DNA from: JALOLG01 sp963722415
GTDB lineage: Bacteria; Actinomycetota; Acidimicrobiia; Acidimicrobiales; Ilumatobacteraceae
Assembly (NCBI GenBank): GCA_963722415.1
Contig: CAVRNI010000033.1
Location: 62,001-126,000, forward strand
Direction: 5' to 3'
DNA length: 64,000 nucleotides
Part shown: one piece after another, positions 18,028 through 27,139 of the stretch
Numbering within the stretch: the stretch's first letter is position 1
Layout: every line of letters starts with the position of its first letter
Notes under the pieces: model-generated
What the model was told of the DNA's origin: nothing
Database searches by the model: none
Seen by the model: only the letters and a program-made list of their open reading frames with translations
Translations under genes and position numbers: made by a program

Positions 18028-19101
18028 ATGGCGTTGCGCATGCCCGCTGTCTGGACGCCGCGCCACCGCGGACACGCCCCGAACGGCGGCTACTGGCTCG
18101 GCGTTCGGGAGGTCGGCGACGAGGAGCCGGTGCGCGGCGACACGCTCCACGAGCAGCTCCGTGACGCGGGCGTGACGATCGTCGACGCGCCCGACGTCGG
18201 GCTCGATCCGATCACGGCCGTGCACGACGCCGAGTTCGTCGACTTCATGTCGCGCGCGTATGCGGCCTGGGTGGCCGAAGGTCACCTCGACGATCCGGGT
18301 CAGCCGCAGGTGGTGCCGTACCTGTTCGCGACCGCCGGTTACGCGGCGAGGTACACCGCCGGGTGGCGCCCGGCGACGATCCGGGCCGAGGTCGGGCTGT
18401 ACGCGATGGACACGATGTCGCTCATCAGCGAGGGGACGTTCGACGCCGCGTGCTCCGCGGTCCATGCCGCCGTCCACGCCAGCGATCTCGTGCTCGAGGG
18501 CAGGCGAGCGGCGTACGCGGCGGTGCGCCCTCCCGGTCACCACGCCGGGCCCGCGTTCTACGGCGGGTCGTGCTATTTCAACAACGCCGCGGCGGCCGCC
18601 CAGCGACTGCGCGACGGCGGCGTCGCACGGGTTGCGATCATCGACATCGACGCCCACCAGGGCAACGGCACGCAGGAGATCTTCTGGGAGCGCGGCGACG
18701 TCCTCTACGCGAGCGTCCATGTGGATCCGGCGGCCGGATGGTTCCCACACCTCGTCGGACACGCCCACGAGCGCGGTGGCGGCGACGGTCTGGGCGCGAC
18801 CGTCAACGAGCCGATCGCGCCGGGATCGGGAGACGAACCGTGGCTCGCCGCGCTCGGGCGACTGTGCGATGCCGCACGGCAGTACGGACCCGACGCCGTC
18901 GTCGTGTCGCTGGGCGTCGACGCCGCGGTCGACGATCCGGCGGCGCCGCTGATGGTCACGGCCGCCGGCTTCGCGGCGGCCGGCAACGCGCTCGCCACGC
19001 TCGGCGTCCCGACCGTGTTCGTGCAGGAGGGTGGCTACGACCTCCCCCGTCTCGGGCCGCTCGTGCTGGCGGTGCTCGAGGGTTTCGAGGACACCGCCTG
19101 A
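18028..19101 (+). CDS. Histone-deacetylase / acetylpolyamine-amidohydrolase family protein
   Basis: 357 residues. Zinc-dependent deacetylase fold: the general-base His pair in RPPGHHAGPAFYGGSCYFNN, zinc ligands Asp and His in IIDIDAHQGNG, the third ligand Asp in SLGVDAAVDDP and the transition-state Tyr in VQEGGYD. The last Asp motif reads GVDAAVDDP rather than the usual GFDAH, which may alter the pocket. Bacterial members deacetylate acetylpolyamines, acetoin-related or protein lysine substrates; the substrate here is unknown. Divergent from the DmpA-like peptidase. Confidence 0.87.
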   Translation: MALRMPAVWTPRHRGHAPNGGYWLGVREVGDEEPVRGDTLHEQLRDAGVTIVDAPDVGLDPITAVHDAEFVDFMSRAYAAWVAEGHLDDPGQPQVVPYLFATAGYAARYTAGWRPATIRAEVGLYAMDTMSLISEGTFDAACSAVHAAVHASDLVLEGRRAAYAAVRPPGHHAGPAFYGGSCYFNNAAAAAQRLRDGGVARVAIIDIDAHQGNGTQEIFWERGDVLYASVHVDPAAGWFPHLVGHAHERGGGDGLGATVNEPIAPGSGDEPWLAALGRLCDAARQYGPDAVVVSLGVDAAVDDPAAPLMVTAAGFAAAGNALATLGVPTVFVQEGGYDLPRLGPLVLAVLEGFEDTA

Positions 19102-19222
19102 TGCATCGAAAGCGACCGTCTGCGTCGCCGGAACGACCGTGCCCGTCGCGAACGGTGATAGGAAGGGAGCTGCCACGACGGATTCCGGCGCTGCGGCGCC
19201 CGCCCACCCCTGGGGGAGACAC

Positions 19223-20998
19223 ATGACGAGGCGCCTCATCGGTGCCGGCCTGCTGGTCGGTATCGCCTCGACGATGGTGATCGTGCCGAACGCGGCGGCG
19301 CAGGATGAATCACGGATCACGCTCACGGTCGGGCTGATCCAGGACCTCGACAGCCCGAATGTCACGGCTGGGTACCTCGTGTCGTCGTTCGAGCTGTGGA
19401 ACCTCCAGTACGCGACGCTCACCGACAAGGCCGCCGAGGACTTCGCCACGATCCCTGGCCTCGCCGAGTCGTGGGAAGCGTCCGAGGACGGGTTGACGTA
19501 CACGTACACGTTGCGTGAGGGGCTGTTGTGGTCAGATGGCGAGCCGCTCACCGCCGAGGACATCGCGTGGACGATCAACACGTCGCGGGACCAGGAGTGG
19601 ATCAACCACTGGGCCACGACCGTCAACCTCGACGCGACGGCGATCGACGACCGGACCGTCCAGATCGTGACCTCGATCCCCGACCCGAAGCTCCCGACGA
19701 TGGACGTCTACATCCTGCCCAAGCACATCTGGGAGCCCGTCTCGGAGGGCGAGATCGACACCTACGACGCGCTCGACGGTGTCGGATCCGGGCCGTTCAC
19801 ACTGACGGAGTGGAGGGCCGGCCAGTCGTGGTCGATGGTGGCCAACCCCAACTACTGGGGGGGTGCGCCGGTCATCGACCAGGTCGTGTTCCGCATCTTC
19901 ACCAACCCCGATGCGATGGTGGCCGCGCTGCAGGAGGGTGAGATCGACGCCGCCCACCTGGTCCCCTCCGGGAGCTTCGAGGAGTTGGACGCGGATCCCG
20001 ACATCGTGGCGGTGGACGGCCGCCAGGGTGGGTTCACCGAACTGGCGATGAACGGGATGGCCGGCGGCATCGGCGACGGGCACCCGGCGCTCCAGGATCT
20101 CAACGTCCGCCACGCGATCGCCCACGCCATCGACCGCGAAGTGATGTTCGACCGGATCGTGCTCGGCCTCGGCGAGCGGGGCGTCGGGCTGTCGGTATCG
20201 GCCGATCCGGTGTGGAAGCCCGACATCCCAACCGACGAGCAGTACAACTACGACCCCGCCGAGGCGACGCGATTGCTCGACGAGGGTGGCTACGTCGACA
20301 CCAACGGCGACGGCACCCGCGAGATGCCGGGTGGAGGACAGGAGCTCGTGTTCCGATACGCCGAGCGTTCCGAGTCCGAGCAGGGTCCGGCGATCCGCGA
20401 CTTCGTCACCGGCTTCCTCACCGAGGTCGGGATCGGCACGGAGGTGTCGGTGTTCGACGACACGCAGCTGACCGACGTGATCGCGTCCGGTGAGTACGAC
20501 CTGTTCTCGTGGGGATGGACCCCGTTCGTCGATCCCGACCCGATGCTGTCGTACTTCACGTGCGGCCAGGTCACCACCGACATCGAGTCGGTCGGGTACA
20601 ACGACGCCAACTGGTGCGACGAGCGCTACGACGCGCTCTACGAGGAGCAGAAGGTCGAGCTCGACCGCGACGAGCGGATCGACATCGTGCACGAGATGCT
20701 GCGGCTGTTCTACGACGAGTCGACGTACATCGTGTTGTACGAGGACGCCGACACCCAGGCCTACCGCACCGACCGGTTCGAGGGCTGGGTGCAGCAGCCC
20801 TCCGACATCGGTCCGGTCCTGTTCACCAACTCGTCGCCCTCGTACATCAACCTGACCCCCATCGAAGGCGGAGGGGGCGATGGAGGCGGGCTCAGCACGG
20901 GCGTGCTGATCGCACTCATCGCCGCCGGCATCATCGTGATCGGTGGTGGCGTACTTCTGGTCGTGCGCAATCGCACGTCGCGTGACGATCGCGAGTAG
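19223..20998 (+). CDS. Peptide ABC transporter substrate-binding protein with C-terminal membrane anchor
   Basis: 591 residues, family 5 solute-binding protein. A Sec signal peptide (residues 1-27, NAAAQ) is followed by the SBP_bac_5 fold: LTYTYTLREGLLWSDGEPLT, GSGPFTLTEW, LNVRHAIAHAIDREVM. Unlike most SBPs it has no lipobox; it ends with a Gly-rich stretch and a membrane helix (LSTGVLIALIAAGIIVIGGG) with a basic tail, so it is probably held on the outer face by that helix. RBS GGGGGAG lies 6 nt before the ATG. First gene of a five-gene importer operon, 6 nt before the permease. Confidence 0.92.
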   Translation: MTRRLIGAGLLVGIASTMVIVPNAAAQDESRITLTVGLIQDLDSPNVTAGYLVSSFELWNLQYATLTDKAAEDFATIPGLAESWEASEDGLTYTYTLREGLLWSDGEPLTAEDIAWTINTSRDQEWINHWATTVNLDATAIDDRTVQIVTSIPDPKLPTMDVYILPKHIWEPVSEGEIDTYDALDGVGSGPFTLTEWRAGQSWSMVANPNYWGGAPVIDQVVFRIFTNPDAMVAALQEGEIDAAHLVPSGSFEELDADPDIVAVDGRQGGFTELAMNGMAGGIGDGHPALQDLNVRHAIAHAIDREVMFDRIVLGLGERGVGLSVSADPVWKPDIPTDEQYNYDPAEATRLLDEGGYVDTNGDGTREMPGGGQELVFRYAERSESEQGPAIRDFVTGFLTEVGIGTEVSVFDDTQLTDVIASGEYDLFSWGWTPFVDPDPMLSYFTCGQVTTDIESVGYNDANWCDERYDALYEEQKVELDRDERIDIVHEMLRLFYDESTYIVLYEDADTQAYRTDRFEGWVQQPSDIGPVLFTNSSPSYINLTPIEGGGGDGGGLSTGVLIALIAAGIIVIGGGVLLVVRNRTSRDDRE

Positions 20999-21004
20999 TC
21001 CTCC

Positions 21005-21971
21005 GTGCGACCGCGATACGTCGTCGGCAAGATCGCCGGTGCCATCGGCACGCTCGCGTTCGTGCTGGTGTTCAACTTCTTCTTGTTCCGGATCGTCAAC
21101 GACGACCCCACCGCGAGCATGTTCCGCGGCCGCAACTTGTCGCCGTCGCAGATCCAGGCACTACGCGAGAACTTCAACCTCGACGGATCGAAGTTCGAGC
21201 AGTTCGGCGCCTACGTGCGGGAGACGGCGCAGGGCAACTTCGGTCTCTCGCTGCTGAGCCGGCGTCCCGTCACCACCGAGATCCGCGAGGCGATCTGGCC
21301 GACGATCCTGCTCGTCGGCACGGCGACGACGGCAGCGATGGTGATCGGCATCCTGCTCGGGATCCACGCCGGCTGGCGGCGCCGGAGCAAGTTCGACGTC
21401 GGGTCGACGACGTTCGCGATGTTCACCTACTCGGTGCCCGACTTCTGGCTCGGGATGCTGTTCCTCGCCGCGTTCGCCGTCAGCTTCGACGTGTTCCCGA
21501 CCGGCGGCCTGGAAGATCCGGGTTCGACCGCGAGCGGGCTCGCCCTGCTGATCGACCAGGCCCACCACATGGCGCTCCCGGCGATCACGCTCACGCTCGC
21601 GTATCTCGGCGAGTACGCGATCGTGATGCGGTCGTCGATGCTCGACACGGTGCGCGAGGACTACCTCCAGCTCGCGCGCGAAGGGTCTCCGCGACGCCGA
21701 CGTGCGGGGCCGCCACGCGGTGCCCAACGCCCTGTTGCCGGTCGTCAGCCTGTCGGCGCTCAACTTCGGGTTCGTGCTGTCGGGCGCGATCGCGGTCGAG
21801 TCGATCTTCTCGTGGCCGGGTCTCGGCCAGGCGACCCTGGAGGCGATCCGCGGTCCCGACTTCCCGGTGCTGCAGGGTCTGTTCCTGATGTTCAGCGCCG
21901 CGCTCATCGTCGCCAACCTCGCCGTCGACCTCTTCATCGGCTACCTCGATCCGCGGGTGGCGGGCCGATGA
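21005..21971 (+). CDS. Peptide ABC transporter permease, DppB type, one frame break
   Basis: About 321 residues after repair; GTG start 6 nt after the binding-protein stop. N-terminal membrane helix, then FNLDGSKFEQF and GLSLLSRRPV typical of the DppB periplasmic loop, then the BPD_transp_1 domain. The EAA loop spans the break: EDYLQLARE in one frame and GLRDADVRGRHAVPNALLP in the next, with an extra G in GAAGGGTCTC near 21683. After the break the protein continues normally to FIGYLDPRVAGR. Probably an assembly error rather than a dead gene, since the rest of the operon is intact. Confidence 0.85.
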
Positions 21972-21983
21972 ACGACATTCCCC

Positions 21984-22931
21984 GTGAGCCCGCCGATGAC
22001 GAGTTCGATGCTGGTGTCGCAGGCCGTCGCGGTCGCGGATGTCTCGCCCGGCAGCATCGTGTGGGCGCGCCGCCGGCGGGCCCTCGCCGACCTGGGCCGC
22101 CGGTTCCGTCGCGATCGGCTGGCGGTGGCCGGGCTCGTCCTGTTGCTGCTGTTCGTCGCGATGGCGTTGCTCGCCCCACTGATCAGCGACAAGGCCGGAC
22201 TGAGCGCCGTTGCCTCGGTCGACAACCCGACGTGGGAGCCTCCGAGCCGTGACTTCCCGATGGGGACCGACAACCTCGGGCGCAGTGTTGCCGCCCAGTT
22301 CGTCTGGGGCTCGCGCATCAGCCTGTTCGTCGGTCTGATGGCGACGCTGCTCACGATCGCCATCGGATCGGTCGTCGGGATCGTGGCGGGGTTCTTCGGT
22401 GGTTGGACCGAATCCGTGCTGATGCGCATCACCGACTGGTTCCTCGTCATCCCGTTCCTGCCGCTGGCGATCGTGCTCGCGGCGGTGCTCGGGCGCTCGG
22501 TGTGGAACATCATCTTCGTGATCGGGATCACGTCGTGGCCGTCGACGGCGCGTGTCGTGCGGTCCCAGGTGCTGACGGTCAAGCAGCGGTTGTACGTCGA
22601 CCGGGCGCGCGCCCTCGGTGCCGGACAGATGCATGTCATCCGCAAGCACGTGCTCCCCAACGTCGCGCCGCTGATCCTGGCCAACACCACGCTTGCGGTA
22701 CCGATCTCGATCCTCACCGAGAGCACGCTTGCGTTCCTCGGGCTCGGCGATCCGACCGCGGCATCGTGGGGCAAGACGCTCGAGGAGGCGTTCCATGCCG
22801 GCGCGATCAACCGTGAGGCCTGGTGGTACTACCTCCCCGCCGGCCTCGGCATCGTCGCCGTCGTGCTGGCCTTCACGATGTTCGGGCGGGCGCTCGAAGA
22901 GATCCTCGACCCGCGGCTGCGTGAACGATGA
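21984..22931 (+). CDS. Peptide ABC transporter permease, DppC type
   Basis: 315 residues from a GTG at 21984. Six-helix inner-membrane permease: N-terminal OppC-type segment RRFRRDRLAVAGLVLLLLF, periplasmic FPMGTDNLGRSV, EAA loop YVDRARALGAGQMHVIRKHVLPN. An ATG at 21968 overlaps the previous stop (ATGA) and gives a plausible acidic N-terminus in another frame (MNDIPREPADDEFDA), so a further +1 indel near 22010 may have moved the true start upstream. Operon position four-gene coupled with the two ATPases. Confidence 0.88.
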   Translation: MSPPMTSSMLVSQAVAVADVSPGSIVWARRRRALADLGRRFRRDRLAVAGLVLLLLFVAMALLAPLISDKAGLSAVASVDNPTWEPPSRDFPMGTDNLGRSVAAQFVWGSRISLFVGLMATLLTIAIGSVVGIVAGFFGGWTESVLMRITDWFLVIPFLPLAIVLAAVLGRSVWNIIFVIGITSWPSTARVVRSQVLTVKQRLYVDRARALGAGQMHVIRKHVLPNVAPLILANTTLAVPISILTESTLAFLGLGDPTAASWGKTLEEAFHAGAINREAWWYYLPAGLGIVAVVLAFTMFGRALEEILDPRLRER

Positions 22932-23929
22932 GCGAACCCGGCGAACCTCCCGTCGCCAGCGGCCCCGTGCTCGAGCTTCGCGACCTGAGCGTCACGTACC
23001 GGACAGAAGGGGGTCCGGTACCCGCGGTGCGCGGCGTGAACCTCTCGATCGAAACCGGCGACACGGTGGGCCTTGCTGGTGAGTCGGGATGTGGCAAGTC
23101 GACCATCGCCAGCGCCGTGCTGCGGTTGTTGCCGAAGGGCACGCAGGTCGACGGCGAGGTGCTCCTCGACGGCGAGGACGTCTACAAGATGAGGCCGGGA
23201 CGCCTGCGGGCGGTGCGCTGGACGAGCGCCGCGATCGTGTTCCAGGGCGCGTTGCACTCGCTCAATCCGGTGCAGCGGGTCGGGAGCCAGATCGAAGAGG
23301 CGATCCTGGTGCATGCGGCGTCGGGACGCTCAGGAGCCAAGGCACGGGTCGGCGAACTCCTCGAGCGCGTCGGCATCCCGCCCCGGCGGGCCAGCGAGTA
23401 TCCGCACCAGTTGTCGGGTGGGCAACGCCAACGCGTGCTGATCGCGCTGGCGCTGGCCTGCGAGCCCAAGCTCCTCATCGCCGACGAGCCGACGACCGCG
23501 CTCGACGTGATGGTGCAGGCGCAGGTCCTGGCCCTGCTCGCCGAGCTCCAGCGCGACCAGGGCCTGGCGATGCTGTTCATCACCCACGACCTGTCGGTGC
23601 TGACGTACGCCTGCCGGCGGCTGGCGGTGATGTACGCCGGGCGGATCGTCGAGGAAGGCCTCAGCTCGGAGGTGTTCGTCGATCCCCAGCACCCCTACAG
23701 CCGGGCGCTGGCCCAGGCGTTCCCGACGATCGGCGATGACGCGTCGCGGATGAACCCGAGCGGACTCGCCGGCGATCCACCAGATCCGACCGAACTGCCG
23801 TCGGGCTGCCCGTTCCATCCACGCTGCGACCGGGCGATCGACATCTGCCCGATCGAGGACGTCCGGTTGATGCCGGCCGGCGCGGGGCGGAGTGCCGCGT
23901 GCGTGCACGTGAGGGCACTCCATGGTTGA
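22928..23929 (+). CDS. Peptide ABC transporter ATP-binding protein, OppD type
   Basis: 333 residues. Walker A GESGCGKSTIA, signature LSGGQRQRVLIALALA, Walker B LLIADEPTTALD, H-loop FITHDLSV. The C-terminal oligopeptide-transporter extension with cysteines (PSGCPFHPRCDRAIDICP) is present, as in OppD/DppD. Start overlaps the permease stop by 4 nt (ATGA), showing translational coupling. Works with the next gene as a heterodimeric motor. Confidence 0.94.
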   Translation: MSEPGEPPVASGPVLELRDLSVTYRTEGGPVPAVRGVNLSIETGDTVGLAGESGCGKSTIASAVLRLLPKGTQVDGEVLLDGEDVYKMRPGRLRAVRWTSAAIVFQGALHSLNPVQRVGSQIEEAILVHAASGRSGAKARVGELLERVGIPPRRASEYPHQLSGGQRQRVLIALALACEPKLLIADEPTTALDVMVQAQVLALLAELQRDQGLAMLFITHDLSVLTYACRRLAVMYAGRIVEEGLSSEVFVDPQHPYSRALAQAFPTIGDDASRMNPSGLAGDPPDPTELPSGCPFHPRCDRAIDICPIEDVRLMPAGAGRSAACVHVRALHG

Positions 23930-24944
23930 GACCGAGTCCGACGGCCCGTCGGCAAGCTCGCTTCGCGGTGGCAGGTCGTCCGGCGACCCGCTGCTCGAGG
24001 TCCGCAATGCCCAGGTCACGTTTACGTCCAGCCGCGGGCTCGTGCACGCCGTCGACGGTGTCGAGCTCGACATCCATCGCGGCGAGGTGCTCGCGCTCGT
24101 CGGCGAGTCGGGGTGCGGGAAGACGACGCTGATCCGCTCGATCCTCGGCCTCGAGCGGATGTCGGCCGGCACCGTCGTGTTCGACGGTTCGCCGGTCACG
24201 CAGCGTGCGTCGTCGTTGCGGGCGCTCCGGCGCCGCGTGCAGATGATCTTCCAGGACCCCTCAGGTGCGTTGAACCCGCGTCACACGATCTACGAGGCGG
24301 TCGCCGAGGGAATCCGCATCCACAAGGTGCCTGGCGACGAGCCGACGCTCGTGGCCGAGGCGCTGGCGCGCGCCGGCCTCCGCCCGCCGGCGCGGTACCT
24401 GCGGCGGTATCCGCACGAGGTCTCCGGCGGGCAGCGTCAGCGGGTGCTCATCGCGGGGGCGATGGCGCTCGGGCCGCAGCTGCTGCTGGCCGACGAACCG
24501 GTCGCGTCGCTCGACGCCTCGATCCGCGGTGAGATCCTGGCGTTGATGCGATCGCTCGTCGACGAGCAAGGCATCTCGATCATCGCCGTCACCCACGACC
24601 TCGGTCTGGCGTGGAACATCGCCGATCGGGTCGCCGTCATGTACCTCGGTCGGATCGTCGAGATCGGCGCCGCCGAGCAGGTGTTGTCGGACCCGCAGCA
24701 CCCGTACACGCGGGCACTGCTGTCGGTCGTTCCCGAGAAGGAACGGATGGAGCAGCAGATCCTCACCGGCGAGACACCCGACCCCAGCCGGATCCCGTCC
24801 GGGTGTCGTTTCCACCCGCGCTGCCCACTCGTCGCCAGTGGTCAGGCCGCCCGACTCGGCATCGAGCAGGCCTGCCGCGGCGTCGACGTCGACCTCGTCG
24901 AGCTCGACCCCGGCCACCTCGCGGCGTGCCACGCCTGCGGCTGA
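23922..24944 (+). CDS. Peptide ABC transporter ATP-binding protein, OppF type
   Basis: 340 residues, overlapping the OppD-like gene by 8 nt. Walker A GESGCGKTTLIRSILG, Q-loop MIFQDPSGALNPRHTI, signature VSGGQRQRVLIAGAMA, Walker B LLLADEPVASLD. The C-terminal cysteine-bearing motif PSGCRFHPRCPLVASG matches the oligopeptide family. Last gene of the importer operon, followed 18 nt later by a CTGTCTGC-family palindrome that probably ends the transcript. Confidence 0.94.
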   Translation: MVETESDGPSASSLRGGRSSGDPLLEVRNAQVTFTSSRGLVHAVDGVELDIHRGEVLALVGESGCGKTTLIRSILGLERMSAGTVVFDGSPVTQRASSLRALRRRVQMIFQDPSGALNPRHTIYEAVAEGIRIHKVPGDEPTLVAEALARAGLRPPARYLRRYPHEVSGGQRQRVLIAGAMALGPQLLLADEPVASLDASIRGEILALMRSLVDEQGISIIAVTHDLGLAWNIADRVAVMYLGRIVEIGAAEQVLSDPQHPYTRALLSVVPEKERMEQQILTGETPDPSRIPSGCRFHPRCPLVASGQAARLGIEQACRGVDVDLVELDPGHLAACHACG

Positions 24945-24961
24945 CGCCCGCCGTCATCCCT

Positions 24962-25015
24962 CCGGTTCTGTCTGCCTCAGATGGCCACCGCCGCGTTTTG
25001 AAGCAGACAGTTCGG
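24962..25015. repeat. CTGTCTGC-family palindrome, copy B
   Basis: Left arm CCGGTTCTGTCTGCCTCAGAT region 24962-24982 and right arm TTGAAGCAGACAGTTCGG (24998-25015). Between convergent genes. Inner pairing is imperfect (CTCAG against TTGAA), core pairing perfect. Confidence 0.7.
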
Positions 25016-25033
25016 TGGGGTGTGGGGTGGGGG

Positions 25034-27009
25034 TCAGAACGTGCGGGGGAAGGACTCGCGCCACTCCCGGGTGGCGAACGGCTCGCCGTCATGGGTGGCG
25101 ACGACCTCGATCGGCGACGTGGATCGTGTCGGCGTCCGACTCGACGTCGACGGTGCCGACGGTCGAGCAGGTTGCCTCCGGCCAGCGGATCGTGAACGCG
25201 GCGCGGCCCTTCGCCCAGGCCCGACCCGGATCGACGGTCGACACGCCGAGCTCGCCCTCGTACACGTCGTCGATCGACGAGCCGTGCAGACCGTCGTAGT
25301 GCCCGCCGTACCGGGTCTGCACCCGTGTCTCGCGACCGAGCACGTCGTGGGAGATGTTCCACACCACGCCGTCGGCCTCGTCGCTCGGCGGTCCTTCGCC
25401 CGGCACGAACGCGTGCGTCGATTCGGCGAGCCCGTCGACGACGGGGACGCGGAGCGCGATCGACGCACGATCCACGCTGAGGGTGAGCGGACCGGGCGGC
25501 GGCCAACAGTTCGGCCAGTCGCTCCCGGCGATGGCGAGCCGCAGCGTGTGACCGGGCGTCAATGTCCACGTCGTCGCTTCGAGCTCGAGCGTGGCGTCGA
25601 TCCATGCGTCGGGCGTCACGGGTGACGGTGCACGGCCGACGTCGCCATCGGGGTCGACCGGCCAGCAGCCGACGTGGCTCAGGTTGAGGATCCCACGCGT
25701 GATCAGCGCCGACGTGCCGTCGGGGAACACGTCACACAACCGCACCGCGAGGTGCGCGACCGGAGCCGACGACCGGATCCGCAGCGACACCGATGCGTTG
25801 CCGAGCACCTCGGCCCGCTCGTCGATCGGCCAGTCGTACGTCAACGACCGGGTGTCGTCGGCGCGCTGGTCGAGCGGCTGGCCCCACGGCAGGCCGCCGG
25901 CGCACGAGATCCACGCCGCCACGCCGACGTCGCCGCGGACCGCGAGGTCGTCGGTGAGGTCGTCGGTGGGATCGTCGGTTGCGTCGGGTGCGAACTCCAC
26001 CCAGCGCAGGCCGGGCGGCGGCCATTCGGAGAGGTCGCGCCACACGCCCTCGTGCAGCGCGAGGTCGGGCTCGGGTCGCATGGATCCGCGCACGAACACC
26101 TGCGCCGGCGCGTCGACCGACGGCTGCCCCGCACGGAGGTGTTCGTCGAAGAAGGCGATGATCTCGCGGTCGGCGTCGATGTTCGGGCCGGGGCGCGCCC
26201 GGGCCGGATCCTTGTGGCTCCAGGGTCCGGCCAGCAGACGCCACGGCACGCTGCAGCCGCTCGATCGTGCGGAACGTGTTGTTGCGATAGCCGTCGGCCC
26301 AGCCGGCGATGAGCATCGTCGGGCACGTGAGCCGCTCGTACCCCTGGTCGCCGGGTCCGAGGCGGATCGAACCGCGCCGCCACATCGGCGAGTCGGCCTG
26401 CTCACGCAGCCAGTCGAGCATCCACGCCGGTGACTCGTCGATGCGCCGGCGCCACTCGGCCTCCCACCCGTCGCCCCAGAGCGCCGGCACCGGCGGGAGG
26501 GCGTTCATCGGCACCATGTACAGCACGTAGTCGATGATGTCGATCGCCCGCAGCACGCCGCCGTGGTAGTGGACGTCGTCGGTGTACCTGTCGTCCGTGG
26601 CGTACATCGCGACGATCGCCCCGAGCTCCGGCACACCCTCGGCCGCCATGTGGAGCGAGTTGAACCCGGAGTACGACGTGCCGAACATCCCGACCCGTCC
26701 ACTCGACCACGACTGCGACGCCAGCCACCCGATCACGGCCCGCAGGTCGGCGCGTTCGGCGTCGGGGTACTCGTCGGTCGCCGTCCCGCCCGACGATCCG
26801 GTGCCGCGCAGGTCGAGACGGCAGACCGCGAAACCGGCCTCGTCGGCGAACCGGACGTAGGAGTCGCGGTACGACGCCGTGAGGTCGTCCTTGCGGTATG
26901 GCAACGCCTCCAGGAGCGCCGCGAACGGACCGTCGCCATCGGGCAGGTACAGCGTCCCCGCCAGCCGGACGCCGTCGGTCATCGTGATCCACACGTCGGT
27001 CACGTTCAT
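25034..27009 (-). CDS. CocE/NonD-family alpha/beta hydrolase (X-Pro-dipeptidase/acylase type), two frame breaks
   Basis: About 658 residues after repairing two +1 breaks, near 26250 (CTG CAG, extra C, GTG CCG TGG) and near 25112 (GTC GCC, extra G, ATC GAG). The N-terminal alpha/beta hydrolase domain has the nucleophile Ser in MFGTSYSGFNSLHMAA and a His in GPWSHKDPARARPG; the C-terminal jelly-roll domain ends at RESFPRTF. The family includes cocaine esterase, glutaryl-acylase and X-Pro dipeptidyl-peptidases, so the substrate is an ester or amide that cannot be named. Divergent from the Rieske oxygenase; a degradative link between them is possible. Confidence 0.8.
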
Positions 27010-27049
27010 TCGCCGGCTCGTTCACTCTCGCGCATGGTGCGCCGGACAG

Positions 27050-27055
27050 TAGCGT
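27050..27055 (+). promoter_or_regulatory. Leaderless -10 TAGCGT ahead of the Rieske operon
   Basis: TAGCGT ends 6 nt before GTG 27062, which opens a 25-codon reading frame rather than the oxygenase itself. Confidence 0.5.
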
Positions 27056-27061
27056 TGGATC

Positions 27062-27139
27062 GTGACTCCCACGTCGCCCGCGAACCCGTTCACCACGACC
27101 GTGCGCGGTGGACGTCCGACGGCCGTCGGTGAGCGGTGA
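27062..27139 (+). CDS. Small leader reading frame coupled to the Rieske oxygenase
   Basis: A GTG placed 6 nt after a TAGCGT hexamer opens 25 codons (MTPTSPANPFTTTV, then RGGRPTAVGER) whose TGA (27137-27139) overlaps the GTG of the oxygenase (27136-27138). The spacing matches the leaderless pattern seen across the window, so the mRNA may begin with this short frame and reach the oxygenase by coupling. No known homology. It could also be an accidental frame; 25 codons is too short to judge by composition. Confidence 0.35.
   Translation: MTPTSPANPFTTTVRGGRPTAVGER

Noticed and set aside
16915..19626. 903-codon open frame on the minus strand extending past the peptidase over the HDAC-like and binding-protein genes
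   Set aside because: Only the last 351 codons (from 17970) look like protein; the upstream part is antisense to clearly coding plus-strand genes.
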